Source: Rodentolepis nana
Taxonomy: Eukaryota; Platyhelminthes; Cestoda; Cyclophyllidea; Hymenolepididae
Direction: 5' to 3'
DNA: 15,866 bases
Assembly: GCA_900617975.1 (NCBI GenBank)
Contig: UZAE01012402.1
Span: 27,206-43,071 of the forward strand
The notes under the pieces are model-generated. The model ran no database searches. It was not told the DNA's origin and saw only the letters and a program-made list of their open reading frames with translations. Made by a program: the position numbers and the translations under genes. This document shows, piece by piece, positions 1 to 10,500 of this stretch. Each line of letters starts with the position of its first letter. The first letter of the stretch is position 1.

Positions 1-51
1 GAGGGCTTACTATTCAGAGGTAAGGAATCTGAGTGCTATATTTTCACAAAA

Positions 52-306
52 GGGGTGTGCGATTGACTACCTCCACGTGGTACACTCTGGGCAACGTATA
101 CTCATACGGCAAAAAGTCTATTAATAGGCAGTTGACTTCTAACTACCATCACCCCACTGTATTTCATGATCGACTACTTCACAGTACTCACCTCACCTTT
201 TTTTACTTTTGTGTCTGCCTCTTCTCCATCTTTGAAACACTCTTCTGTTCCCCCCTCCCCTTCTCGATTTTCACTTTGATGTTCCTTCCCCTCTGTGAGG
301 CCTGAA
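52..306 (+). repeat. SINE-like interspersed element, copy 1 (3' truncated)
   Basis: This copy begins with GGGGTGTGCGATTGAC and aligns along its length with the copy at 13416-13738: the CACGTGGT/GCGTGGTGC block, ACGTATACTCATACGGC, CAGTTGACTTCT, CTACCATCACCCCACTGTAT, ACAGTACTCACCTCACC and a long pyrimidine-rich stretch. Similarity stops just after GGCCTGAA near 306, so about 60 bp of the 3' end seen in the other copies is missing. No target-site duplication is visible. By eye it is roughly 80-85% identical to copy 3, so it is old. It lies in the presumed last intron of the sirtuin gene, in sense orientation. The 90-residue reading frame across it is incidental. Confidence 0.8.
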
Positions 307-502
307 TGTGATTATGAATTGGCAAATTTTGGTTTGAGAAAGATGAAGCAAGCACCTATGATATCCTTCCACGTTAGAGCTTCTCTGCAACTAGTGTGTA
401 CTTATTTAAGTCTAAAAGTAATTCTTTTATGTGTTGAAAGTACTATTTGCTTACCAAAAGTCAGCAATGCACTTATTATGTCATTATATTTGCTCCATTT
501 GC

Positions 503-799
503 GAAAAATTTACTTCCGAAACAAAGCAGACTTTAAGATAATTATCATTAGCGCTTTAGTTGACTTTGAGTTTCACTGAGGGGAGGCACATCAAAGTCAC
601 AACAAGTTGAGAGGAGAGTGAATCGCAGATGTAGAAAAAAGTAAGTCGAGTACTGTGAAAGTTGTTGTAAATGACATACAGTGCCGAGTCATTGTAGTTT
701 GAAGTGAGAAGTCAACTGCCGGTTTATAGACCTTTTTTGTCGTATGAGTACAAGTTGCCCAAGGTGCACCACGTGGAGGTAAGTCTGTCGTGTACCCCC
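503..799 (-). repeat. SINE-like interspersed element, copy 2 (inverted)
   Basis: The reverse complement of this stretch aligns with copy 3 over nearly its full length. It starts GGGGGTACACGACAGACTTACC, shares CTATAAACCGGCAGTTGACT, and at the 3' end shares TCAACTAAAG-GCTA-TGATAA-TATC. It is the most diverged of the three copies. The 5' boundary at 799 is sharp (run of C on +). The 3' boundary near 503-510 is approximate. It faces copy 1 tail to tail across about 200 bp, so the two could pair as an imperfect hairpin in RNA. Confidence 0.75.
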
Positions 800-885
800 A
801 AGGCAAGCAAATTTTGGCTAATAATTCATCATCTTTGTGCGTGTTTTAATAACTTGAAATTCCATAAGTATCCCCTTATTTTTAG

Positions 886-901
886 CTCTCTCTCTCTCTC
901 T
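886..901. repeat. (CT)8 microsatellite
   Basis: Eight uninterrupted CT units lie in intronic sequence shortly after copy 2 of the interspersed element. On the sense RNA of the sirtuin gene this would be a short polypyrimidine tract. No function is claimed. Confidence 0.9.
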
Positions 902-2470
902 GTATCTATTTTGTTGGAGAAAATATGTTGACAGGCGAATGTCCACTCGCTCTCACTTACAATTTACTCAATGAAAATGATGTTCTTTTTAAGCGGCCAA
1001 CACGGCTATGTTAGTCATCTCAACGTCTACGAGTATTGTGTGGTCTGTTGACAAGCAGTCGTTCAAATTGCCGCACTTGATGCTAGTCATTGTTTGTTTC
1101 GTTAATGGCGAGAAAAAAAAAGATGGAACGCGACAAAGCGTTTATTTTACAGGAAGATGCTCGAATTCACTGTGTACCCAAATCCAGCGAAGAAAATAAT
1201 TCTGTAGGTATTTTTTTGTTTTAGTGGCATTACATTTCACTTTATTGTTGGGGCTAAAAGTGTCCCTCCCCAAGGTAGGCAAAGGACACGTCAGACACGC
1301 CTTTCTATCAGGTCTTGGAACGCCTTCAAGTCTACTAAAATTATTACTGAAATTTTCGGTGAAGTGAATGGAGTTCGACGATGCCAATTTGATTTAAGAT
1401 TTAAATCGTGCAGTAGGAATTTAGATTGTTTGCCAAAATCAGGCTGGTCTACAACTTGTGTTGATGGTGTACTTACGCCCCTGGTTGAATCGGATCTTCA
1501 GTCGACAATGGAATAATTGTATCAGAAAGTCACATTTCTCTATTATCAACGTTGTATTTACATTTGAAGCACACAAATAAATTGAATAGGATGGAAAGCT
1601 GGGTGCAGGCGCATCAGCTCTTCCAGGGAAAATGTGCATATCTTCAATGTCCTAACAACAGAAGTCGTTCTGTTTCACATCAACTTGCAATTGGAGGGCA
1701 GAAGTGGATCGTTTAAGGCAGCGTCAGAGGGAAAAGTAATGATTGGCTCAAAATCCGACACACACTCCATTAGATTTGGAGGTTTCTATCCCGTTCAACA
1801 TATTTACCAAAGCCTCGCCCTATCCTTGCTTGTCCATAGAATACGCTCAAAGCGGACAATGGTTTGAAATGCGACTGAAATCGAAAACCCCTTAACCGTG
1901 TCTATTTAACTATGAAATAGTGTATGTTTTTTCCGAAAAGGTGATTTAGAAACCACGAGAGCAATTGGAACGGCTTGCAAATGATAGTGGAATTTATAGC
2001 ACAGATATTTTAGAAATAAATTACAACATTATGTTGCCATTAAAATGCACAATTTCCTACAACCTTTATATACTCTGAAGAGAAGTTGCTAGGGAAAGCT
2101 TCTTTGACATGACCAATAACCTCTGCAAATGTCAGGTAAGTAGTGGATTTAAGTCATTTTTAGCACAGTGCGTCACAAGGGTGTCTTCACATTAAAATTC
2201 CATAACGGGTCGACCCACCTCAGGCCACCTCATTTGAACTTCTTACAATCCCCAGTAGGTAATACGCCTAAGTTCCGAATAGTATCAGTATACCTAAACA
2301 TTGCCGAAATCGGTTTTTTTCTATTATTTCGAATTCCTCTCAATCACAGACAGAGGTATTAGAGCAACCTATACTTAAACCAATCGTTTTTTTAATAGAC
2401 GTTGTTTATAAGTTTTTTTTATATCCATCTAACGATTGATGAACATTGAAGGTCCTTTTCGCTATTTCAG
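902..2470 (+). other. Presumed last intron of the SIRT5-like gene, 3' portion
   Basis: There is no convincing coding exon here. The stretch ends in a pyrimidine-rich tract and TATTTCAG at 2463-2470, the splice acceptor of the sirtuin exon. A consensus-like donor (CAG|GTAAGT) lies at 2136, but the frame that would join the sirtuin exon has a TGA at 2110-2112 with no AG acceptor after it. It is therefore probably a decoy or belongs to a non-coding exon. The earlier sirtuin exons (NAD-binding and first zinc cysteine pair) were not found anywhere from 1 to 2470, so this intron is probably longer than 2.4 kb. Confidence 0.55.
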
Positions 2471-2840
2471 AGCTCCAGATGTATCCGCATCGAGTGCTCC
2501 AAAAATAGCTACGAAGGATCTTCCCCACTGCATAGACTGTGGTGGCCTTCTGCGTCCTCATGTTGTTTGGTTCGGTGAGAACCTTGATCCGGTCGATTTA
2601 GGAGCTGCCGAGCAGGCCGCCCTATCAGCTGATATTTGCCTGGTTGTAGGAACAAGTTCTGTGGTTTATCCAGCTGCTGGTTTGGTTCTGAAAGCTGCCA
2701 AGCGTGGAATTCCTGTCGCTGAGATCAACCTGGAACCAACTCCTGCAACCAGTGCCGTTCCGTATGATTATTTTGCTGTTATTAACATGCACTTATCAGC
2801 AGAACTACAATTTCTAAAGTCAATTAAGAAAAGCGCTTAG
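2471..2840 (+). CDS. SIRT5: NAD-dependent protein deacylase, SIRT5-type sirtuin (last exon, partial)
   Basis: This is the C-terminal 122 residues of a class III sirtuin. Such enzymes use NAD+ to remove succinyl, malonyl and glutaryl groups from lysine, mainly in mitochondria. The first base of the exon completes a codon split by the intron, and the exon ends at TAG 2838-2840. Counting from the first full codon, a zinc-type Cys20-x2-Cys23 is followed by GGLLRPHVVWFGENLDP (24-40), the signature of the sirtuin small domain in this class. GTSSVVYPA (60-68) is the NAD-contacting loop, and EIN (84-86) lies in the nucleotide-binding strand. The catalytic His, the Tyr/Arg pair that selects acidic acyl groups and the first zinc cysteine pair must be encoded upstream of this window. 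Vertebrate SIRT5 has C-x4-C at this zinc site; here it is C-x2-C. The class assignment is firm; true desuccinylase activity cannot be judged from this exon. Confidence 0.93.
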
Positions 2841-4180
2841 ACATATAACACAGTGGTTAACCTTCTCGTTGGAATTTGCTCGCTCGATGACCACCAATGC
2901 ACTCGAAATGAGTGAAATGATCAGCCGCAACTAGTAAAGGGTTGGCCGAATTCGAATTTCTCGTTAGATGGGTCTTGGAACACTGTTTCCTAAATAGGCT
3001 TTGAGTTATATAATTTGAAGCATGCACAACACTTGGTTTGGGTAGATGAAATGTATACCGCAGCAGTTCTGGTCAGCAATTCGCATTGCTGGATCGACCT
3101 AGTGGACTTGCATATAGAAGGAACAGAGTCCTAGAACTGTCCAGAACTAATCGAGAATCTCGTGAAAAAATATCACAAAGCCTCTATTTTTAAGTAGCTT
3201 ATTCCATCAACTGGTTGCTCATTTTCGAGTTTAGAAACTAATACAGCCATTCACTGTGCTCAAGGTAAAGAATGATAATGATTAATTGGTCCTTTTTCAT
3301 TTAGTACGCAGCTAAGTGCACTAAAATGACTTGGAAACCCCACTTGTCGCATTTGTTCGTACACGTTTCGTCAATTGGACTGATGAGTGTTTACATTTAA
3401 CTGAATTATAATTGTATTTTAGTAGACCTGCATGCAAGCCATAGTCATGCTCTGATTCGTAAACTACTGTAGGCCATTTCGTGTTGAACATTGTGGCCAT
3501 TATAGATATTCCGGAGGCCATCTGAATATTGCCCATAACAAATTTGAAACCGGTGTCCCAGTTCCTTCGTTTGAAACCTTCACCATGACTCCAACCTTAC
3601 TGTAATTCCCCAATGTGTGGTACTTTCCTCTCATCTGCCCAACCAAACCATTGTGATCAACACTACAACGGGATCTAGTCAGGGGTTGATATCTTGGGAC
3701 CTTTTAAGTAGTTGACACTGAAGGCTTGGGATACTTGCAAGTTGAGGAACAGTGTTACCAAGAGTCGCCACAACATTGGAGCCGAGTAATAGCGTGGTGG
3801 AGACCCATTAATTAGAAACAAAGTCTGCCATTCCCCTCCTGAACAGATACTCAATTAATGACCGCTGGCTTGGCAAGCATCGGATGCGGACAGACGAGTA
3901 TCAAACTTGGTATTTGTACACTGTCAGTGTTAATTAAACAGGACATGATTTTCTATTCTTTAAAATGCACTCTTGGAGTTGAACAACATTCCTTACATCT
4001 CAATGATAAACACTAAAATATTTTATCTTGTCTTACCTTTCACATAGCTAAGTCTTAGTTTAAATGTCCACTTTCTTTGATTCATTTATAGTTTCTACCT
4101 TGAAGGCCAAGCGGGCGTCATTCTACCTCAACTCGTCAAAGATCTCACACTTAAATGAAGCATCACCATTCGCAAACTCG
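2841..4180 (+). other. Presumed 3' UTR and downstream sequence of the SIRT5-like gene
   Basis: There is no coding region on either strand that I can support. The first AATAAA on the + strand after the sirtuin stop is at 4181, which would give a 3' UTR of about 1.35 kb. An ATTAAA variant lies near 3935 (in GTTAATTAAACAGG) and could serve an earlier end. The block at about 3550-3910 has a higher GC content than its surroundings and looks like an old repeat, but no copy occurs elsewhere in the window. Confidence 0.4.
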
Positions 4181-4220
4181 AATAAATTTTAGCAAATATA
4201 TTCTTTGCAAAAAAAAAAAA
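4181..4220 (+). terminator. Candidate poly(A) signal and A12 tract on + strand
   Basis: AATAAA at 4181-4186 is followed 22 bp later by a run of 12 A (4209-4220), with a second AATAAA at 4222-4227. The spacing fits a cleavage site for the SIRT5-like transcript. The same arrangement is also what the 3' end of a retroposed mRNA looks like, so the A-run could be a fossil tail. No matching direct repeat was found to decide between these. Confidence 0.45.
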
Positions 4221-4259
4221 GAATAAAGCAAACTTCATTCACAATAATGCGACTTCTAC

Positions 4260-4265
4260 TTTATT
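4260..4265 (-). terminator. Poly(A) signal of XPOT
   Basis: Read on the - strand this is AATAAA, about 280 nt past the XPOT stop codon. Further along the - strand come G/T-rich sequence and then a T12 run (the complement of the A-run at 4209-4220), a suitable downstream element. Cleavage is expected at about 4235-4248. I saw no other canonical AATAAA on the - strand between here and the stop codon. Confidence 0.6.
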
Positions 4266-4546
4266 GACGAATCACAGGGAAGAGATCTTTCAATTACAAA
4301 GAACTTCTAATAGATCCATTGAATCCACAACTCTCCTTGGTGCTCTCTTTTGGGTCCACTGGTGTTAGTGTCTATACAAGTGGGGATAATTTCACAGAGG
4401 GGGGAGGAGATAATCAATGCATACATAAACACAACCTTTGGGTGGGAGGTAGAAGAGGAAATGCTGTGGGTACAAGGTGGAAAATAGGGGGGAAATAAAA
4501 ATGTAGGATAGGGGAGGGAGGGGGGGGGGACCGGATCTGCTAAGAA
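4266..4546 (-). other. XPOT 3' UTR with C-rich tract
   Basis: This lies between the XPOT stop codon and its poly(A) signal. On the + strand it is strikingly purine-rich: GAGGGGGGAGGAG near 4398, several GGG blocks at 4440-4495, and GGGGAGGGA followed by ten G at 4511-4529. In the XPOT mRNA it therefore reads as clusters of C and CU, the kind of sequence bound by poly(C)-binding proteins. The + strand has the spacing of a G-quadruplex motif. Confidence 0.55.
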
Positions 4547-4570
4547 TCATCGGAATGATGAATAGAAGTT
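4547..4570 (-). CDS. XPOT: XPOT exon 13 (residues 1107-1113 and stop)
   Basis: The acceptor TGTTTTACAG precedes a 24-nt terminal coding stretch, NFYSSFR followed by TGA. It lines up with the vertebrate 'VFFQRAKP' end. Without it, reading past exon 12 would add unrelated intronic residues. Intron 12 is 87 nt. Confidence 0.85.
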   Translation of the reverse strand, partial: NFYSSFR

Positions 4571-7500
4571 CTGTAAAACAAAATAAAATGGAGAAGAAAC
4601 TAGTTAGAGACAGCTACCAAGTAAACTGCAAAAGGTGTTTAAAAAAAATTGACGAACCTGAACAAAAACTTGAAAATCCTTAAGGCTTAGAGTGCTCAGT
4701 TTTTCTATGAACAGCTCAATCATATTCTGCGCAAGATTCTGCTGAGGCAAGAAGGTGCGTCGAAGAAACTGTTGAAAGATTTCACCCTGAAAGATAAAAA
4801 TAGTACCGACGATAGAAATCCATTCATATAAATGAAGAAAGCAGAAAATATATATGGTTGAGCGATTAAAGCTAAGTTAGAATCTACAATGAAAGATATT
4901 GAGTATAATATACTAAGACGCAACCAATGATAGTCGTTAAAGCCAGCCATTAAGAGATTGAATCCCTATGGCATTCAGAAGGCACGAATGTCAAAAGTTG
5001 AATAGCATGTACAGGTAACCAGCTCAATGTGAGTAGCACATGTTTATTCCTTCATTAATCGACATGTTGGAGATAATCCAGCCAATTCCTTAGTAACTAA
5101 ACCATGCAAAGTAGTAACTTGTTCCAAAATAACCATTCCGAAAAAAATAGCATAGTTATTTGGAGAAGAGTAAATACGAGTCGTTCCGATCATTAAAAAA
5201 ACAATACACTCCCACGGTGTATATATATAAATTAACGAAATACCTTGACATGTGATATTTCATTAGGTTAACTGCGGCGAATTCGAGTACATCACGTAGT
5301 GACGCACTAGGTTCTCCACCCCATTTAGGGGCATACAAAACACTCCAAGTTATTAAACAAAAACAAACTTTTCCAAACCATTCACACACACAACAGAGAT
5401 GTACCAGATATCAGCCCCTCTCTCTCCCGAATATAACATTAGAGACTAAATGGGACAACATCTATTCGAAAGAAACCACCCGCAACAGATATTTTAGAAC
5501 TTGGCAAGCTTTTGAGCGCAATGCTAAAATCATGACACAAAACGTGGCAGAAACTCTTCCCTCGTTTATGAGATGTTTATTAAAGACATGCGCAACAGAA
5601 CATTGGAAGCAAAGCCCAATTTGTGCCTTCTGAGTTAATGCATTAGACCCCTCTTCCCAATTGCAAATGTAGAAACATTGAGACTAATAGTTTAGAGGCC
5701 TTCCGTTTAACTTCGACAGGTTAATACCGTGGATAAGGTAGTTAGTGGCAGGATGCATTAATTGTATATTGTGATAAACATAAAACAACATATTCTCCGG
5801 ACTCTACGCATAACACTAAAAGAGCTGGGTGTCAAAATGTTAGTCTGAAAAATTCAGGGAGATATGAATACAAGTTCAAATTAGCATGACAACTTACTCT
5901 TGCCGTATTGATCGCATAGATACAACTAGCAGCCTCATTCAATGTTTGAGAGAACTGTGCATCTGTAAGGATAAATTCCTGTCGAGCAGGAGAGAGGAAT
6001 GCCAGAGGTAGGAGATGTGGTAACAAGAACCCCTCATAGAAGGCGTCCTCAGTACTAGCAAACCGTTGAATACAGGTGAGAAAGAAGGTGAAACCAAACT
6101 TCATTCCTACCGCATCTGATGACTGCAAACAGTCACCGGTAAGACCTGCTAAATTAATGAGAATCTACAACAAAAACGTTAGGAGGAGTGAATTCATTTG
6201 GGAAGATTCAAGAGAGTGCTTGAAGGATTTGAACATACATTACCAGCATCCGGACCCAGTGCCACAAGAATATCCTGGGACAGGACCTGACCAACAGTCT
6301 GGAGGAGTTGGAGAAGACTTTGTCGTAAATCAATGCGTTCTCTCACTGCGACCATTTGGGAGGGATCAAGGGGTTCAGCCAGTGCGCTCATTGTACCCGC
6401 AATTAGAGGTGGAAGACATTCAGAAAGGGCTTGAAGGCAGCGATTCTACACATGAATAACATATGAAACAAATACGCACACACGAACCAATAACTCGCAC
6501 TAAGTAGCACACTCACTTTATATCGAAGCACCAGTTGACTGAATAGAGGGATGTGTTCTTTCAGTTCCTTCCATCGAATATCTTGGTCTTCTAGGGTTAC
6601 AGTAGGGTCATTGGGAATGGCAATGGCCACTAAATAGGGAGTAGCTGTAACAATAGCTCGTAGGAGGAGGTCTGAAGCAGAATGACCAACACTGGTGTCA
6701 CCATTAAGTCCACCACCAGATGGCTTAATAAGGACATCGCAATCAGGTCCAATGTAGCCAACTAAACGATGGATGTAAGCTCGAACCCCGGCACAAACAA
6801 ATCCTCGGCCAGGAGCACCTGGAAGTGGTGGTAAGAGAGCGAGATTGGTCACCAAAACGCTAAGGACTTCCATGAGGATCTGGACGTAATGGGGTTCGGG
6901 ATTGGCCGATGATGGCAATACACGTGTCGTCCGCCTATAAAATGAACCATATTATACGATTTGGTTGATCTACAAATTTTAAAGGTCGAGGAATAAAAAC
7001 CAACGTTATTAGATCGGTAGACTGTTTGATCATCGATCCTCGAGCTTCAGCGATTTCTGGATTCTTCTCTGCAGCTAGCTGCCGCACCATTTCAGGAAAC
7101 TGGACGAGAGCGGGTTGAAGGAGAAAGGCAAAGAGCCTGGCAGATTCAGGAACACCACCTCCATCATTCGTGGCTGCCCGAGCTACTATCAAATTTGCGC
7201 AGGCCTCATAGAGGAAGCTCTGTTCGGCCACTGAGAAAAGACGTCGAGGAGCGTCTGTTGAGAAAAGAAAAAGTACAAATGACAGATATAGAATTGCCGG
7301 TAGACTCAAATAATTATCTGATTAAGAGCGGATTAAGGGAAACGATTTCCGGCCTACAGTGGACAGTGGTATCACATTAGGGTCCGTAGCATTCAATTAA
7401 TCTCCCAGATTCAACTAGTTCAGATGACCAGTACGCATATTGGGCACAGACGATAGATACTTAAAACCTCATAGAGGACGTTAAGCACCACGACGTCGAC

Positions 7501-10500
7501 TCAACGTAGTGTCCAAATATGTTTGTGAGGCCAAGATAAATGTGGAGACAACTTTGAAATTATTAAAGCATGAACAAAGAAAGCACTATGAACGTAAACC
7601 GAATGCACAAACTGCAGATAGTCCTTAATCATAGAGCATATATAATAGCAATACAGTTATGGCAATGGGTACATGTGCATTACTTTCATTAAGGATATTC
7701 GAAGAGCTTCTGAAGCCATTAACAGAGGAGGAACCAGCAATTTCAGGAGTAGGGTCAATTGGAAGAAGACTTTCAAGTTGTTGCAAAATTTGTTCGGTGT
7801 GGGGAACGAATGCAGACCTGAAAATTAATGAAAACAATTAAATGTGACCTAGCAAACCGTATCCAGTTCCAAGTTAATAACAAACCAATAATAACTGCAC
7901 TTCGCTACTAGCGAAAAAGGGACAATAGCAACTAGCTAAAGACACCTTTAAATAAACAGAAGTGCTAATTCAGAGAACTGGTAAGATGCAGCAGCGAACT
8001 CACTGGCTACCAAAAGGACAATTTCAAGTCAGATGGACCATAATTAAAACACAAAAATTGCTCGCCACAGGGAAAAGTAGTGGACTAAAAATGCACTGGT
8101 CTTAGACTTGTTCAACTCAAACTCCTGAAACACTATTTACCAGAAACGGTTTGAAGAGAAACAACCATTCCACCACGTTTCTTAATGACCAGTTCAAACC
8201 AACGTGATTTGCAATCAAAATCATTGCAGGTATTAGAACGATTTCATTAAATTCTTTGTTATCGACGACTTAAGAACCGTAAAAGCACCATTTGAAAATA
8301 AGCTTAGGTCATAATGTACGGCAAAATCAACGAAAGTACAACGATGAGAACCAACTATTTAAATGAATTATCGTACACTGAGAAGCGTTACAGTTCAAAT
8401 CAAATTAAAAAGAAAGCAACTCTCAACAATAAAACAAAGGATATTTTCGATACAGAAGTTAAAGAAAGCTAACCACTATTATAAAAACTGATGGAAATAA
8501 GATAAACCAGATACCCCCTTAGTTAATATTGACAATAGCGCGAAGTAAGAACTGATAGAAATGAAATCTAACGCAAGATATAAAAAGCTACCTAAATTTC
8601 TAATGTCGAAATTATGTAAGCGGTAAAACAATTCGAAAAATAAAGCCAGAATACTTACTTGTTACATTTGATAAAGCGACTAAATAGATAAGCACATCGA
8701 GAACGAACTTGGATATTTGAATTACGAAGTCCCCTAGAATCCAAGAAGGCTTCCTACAAAACATTTGTATAGGTTTAAGATATCTTATAACAAGGTAAAG
8801 AAGAAAAATGAAAACACTAACAAGAATATTCAGTAGGTACTTCGGTGAGGTAGAAAAGAATCTGTCATATCGTCCAATAACTTCAAAGAAGTTGAGCTGA
8901 ATTGGGAAGAAAGGGATAGAAGAGATGTTGCTAGCGCAAATCATTGACATAATTTCCCTCATCTTGGGACCATACTCGAAGGAATCAGAAAAATAACCCT
9001 CCTTAGGAGCTTTGTACAATTCGCCGACAATGAAGAAGAGATAGAGGGAGGACTCCAATCGACCCAAGACCAATTCATCAATGTCTTCAATACGATAGTT
9101 GGACTGTGGAAGTTGGGAGAGGGTGTGTTGCAAAAGGGAGTAAATACCATCCAACACTAATGAACTGTCCGCTCGAGAAATGCCCCGAATAAAAGAAATG
9201 AAAACTTTTCGATTGCTCTCAAATTGCTCAAGATCGTCATCCGGATCATCTGTAGGATACTTAACATTGTCAAAAAGCACAGTCAACAACTGAGAAAGCT
9301 TAAAAATACGTTCTTCTGTTAAATTCAATCGTTTATCCACTCTATTGGGACGTTGAACTTTTGATGGCTTCTTCTCCCTTAGGAGGTCCAAATATTCTTC
9401 GACAAAAGTAGCTGTAGCCACAGCAACATCGCCGTCATTATACGCGACTAGATTAATTGCAATATCAAAAGATATCTCTATTTTTTCCACGCAACTCTGA
9501 TAGGCAACTTGCCAAGTAGAAGCATCAGTGCTTGAGTTTATTGAAGGATTTATTGCTGCTAGAGCCCTATAGAAATATAAATAAAAATAATTGACACTTA
9601 AAATTCAATAAATTGAATGCAATCAGAAAAGCTCTTAAAACGCACTCGTAAGACTTAATAAGATTGGTTCCAATCATTTGAATAAGTTTAGCAAATTCTA
9701 AAATTAATGCAATCGTCTCTTCCGAATCTTCGCATCCGTTAACGTGATTAAGCCTCTGAGTTGAAGAGGTGCGTCGTAGTGCCTTCGAAATGACTGGAAC
9801 GGCGATAATCTTTTGAATCAGATCAGGCCACAGAGACATTATAAGTGAAAGTTTGTCCGGAAAGTCAGGCATTCCTTTAGCAAAGAGTCTTTGCAGGGTA
9901 AAACATACACTCTTTAAAACGGAAGGACTAGTTAACTGAACATAAGCTCGAAGAATCATCAAAAACTTTTCATTGTAGATTAGATTTATATCAATCCACA
10001 AGGTGTAGCGTCCAATAATACCAAGACAAGTGGAAATCAGCTCCGTTTCCCGGGGTTCGTTAATATTCAAGTTTTCCTAAAGAGGAAACAAGAATCATCT
10101 TAATAGGATATTCAATTACGAGACCTTTAACAAAAATCCGTTAGAATTACCAAAACTCTAGTAAGCACTTCAATGATAGCAGGTAAACACGACGCTCTCA
10201 TAGCGTCTTTTACGTCAGATGTCCTTTTGAATTGTTCTTCATCAAGATTAAGTGATCTATCAAAAGCATTCGTGTCAAGTTCATTTAAAAGTTCCAGAAA
10301 GATGTCGAGAAGGTTAAGTAGCACCATATTTGTATCTGAAATAGGAGGATGCATTTGATAAACTACGTGAAAAATGATCTAAAAATCAATAATTACCTCC
10401 ACAGTCCGTAAATAAGCTAAGGATTTCGTCAAATATAGTTGGCCAGTTTTGAGGATAATACCGCATGACTGCTAGACCTACACACTGAGCAATTTTCTTT

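Noticed and set aside
2113..2135. Possible preceding sirtuin exon ending at the strong donor CAG|GTAAGT (2136)
   Set aside because: The phase needed to join 2471 has a TGA at 2110-2112 with no AG acceptor after it. The other frame (ESFFDMTNNLCKCQ) does not match the phase.
3340..3400. CTGATGAG near 3380 as a hammerhead ribozyme core
   Set aside because: No CGAAAC partner follows at a suitable distance and no flanking stems are visible.
3550..3910. GC-richer block as a degenerate transposon
   Set aside because: No internal or terminal repeats, no second copy in the window and no recognisable coding remnant.
4720..4950. - strand frame of 76 codons overlapping XPOT exon 12
   Set aside because: Wrong frame relative to the homologous exon. 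Its upstream part lies in intron 11.
6076..6459. + strand open frame of 127 codons
   Set aside because: It is antisense to XPOT exons 10-11, which have strong homology on the other strand.
8612..8821. Extension of the long - strand frame past XPOT exon 5
   Set aside because: Homology stops at the GTTAGT donor and resumes in exon 6 in a different frame, so this is read-through of an intron.
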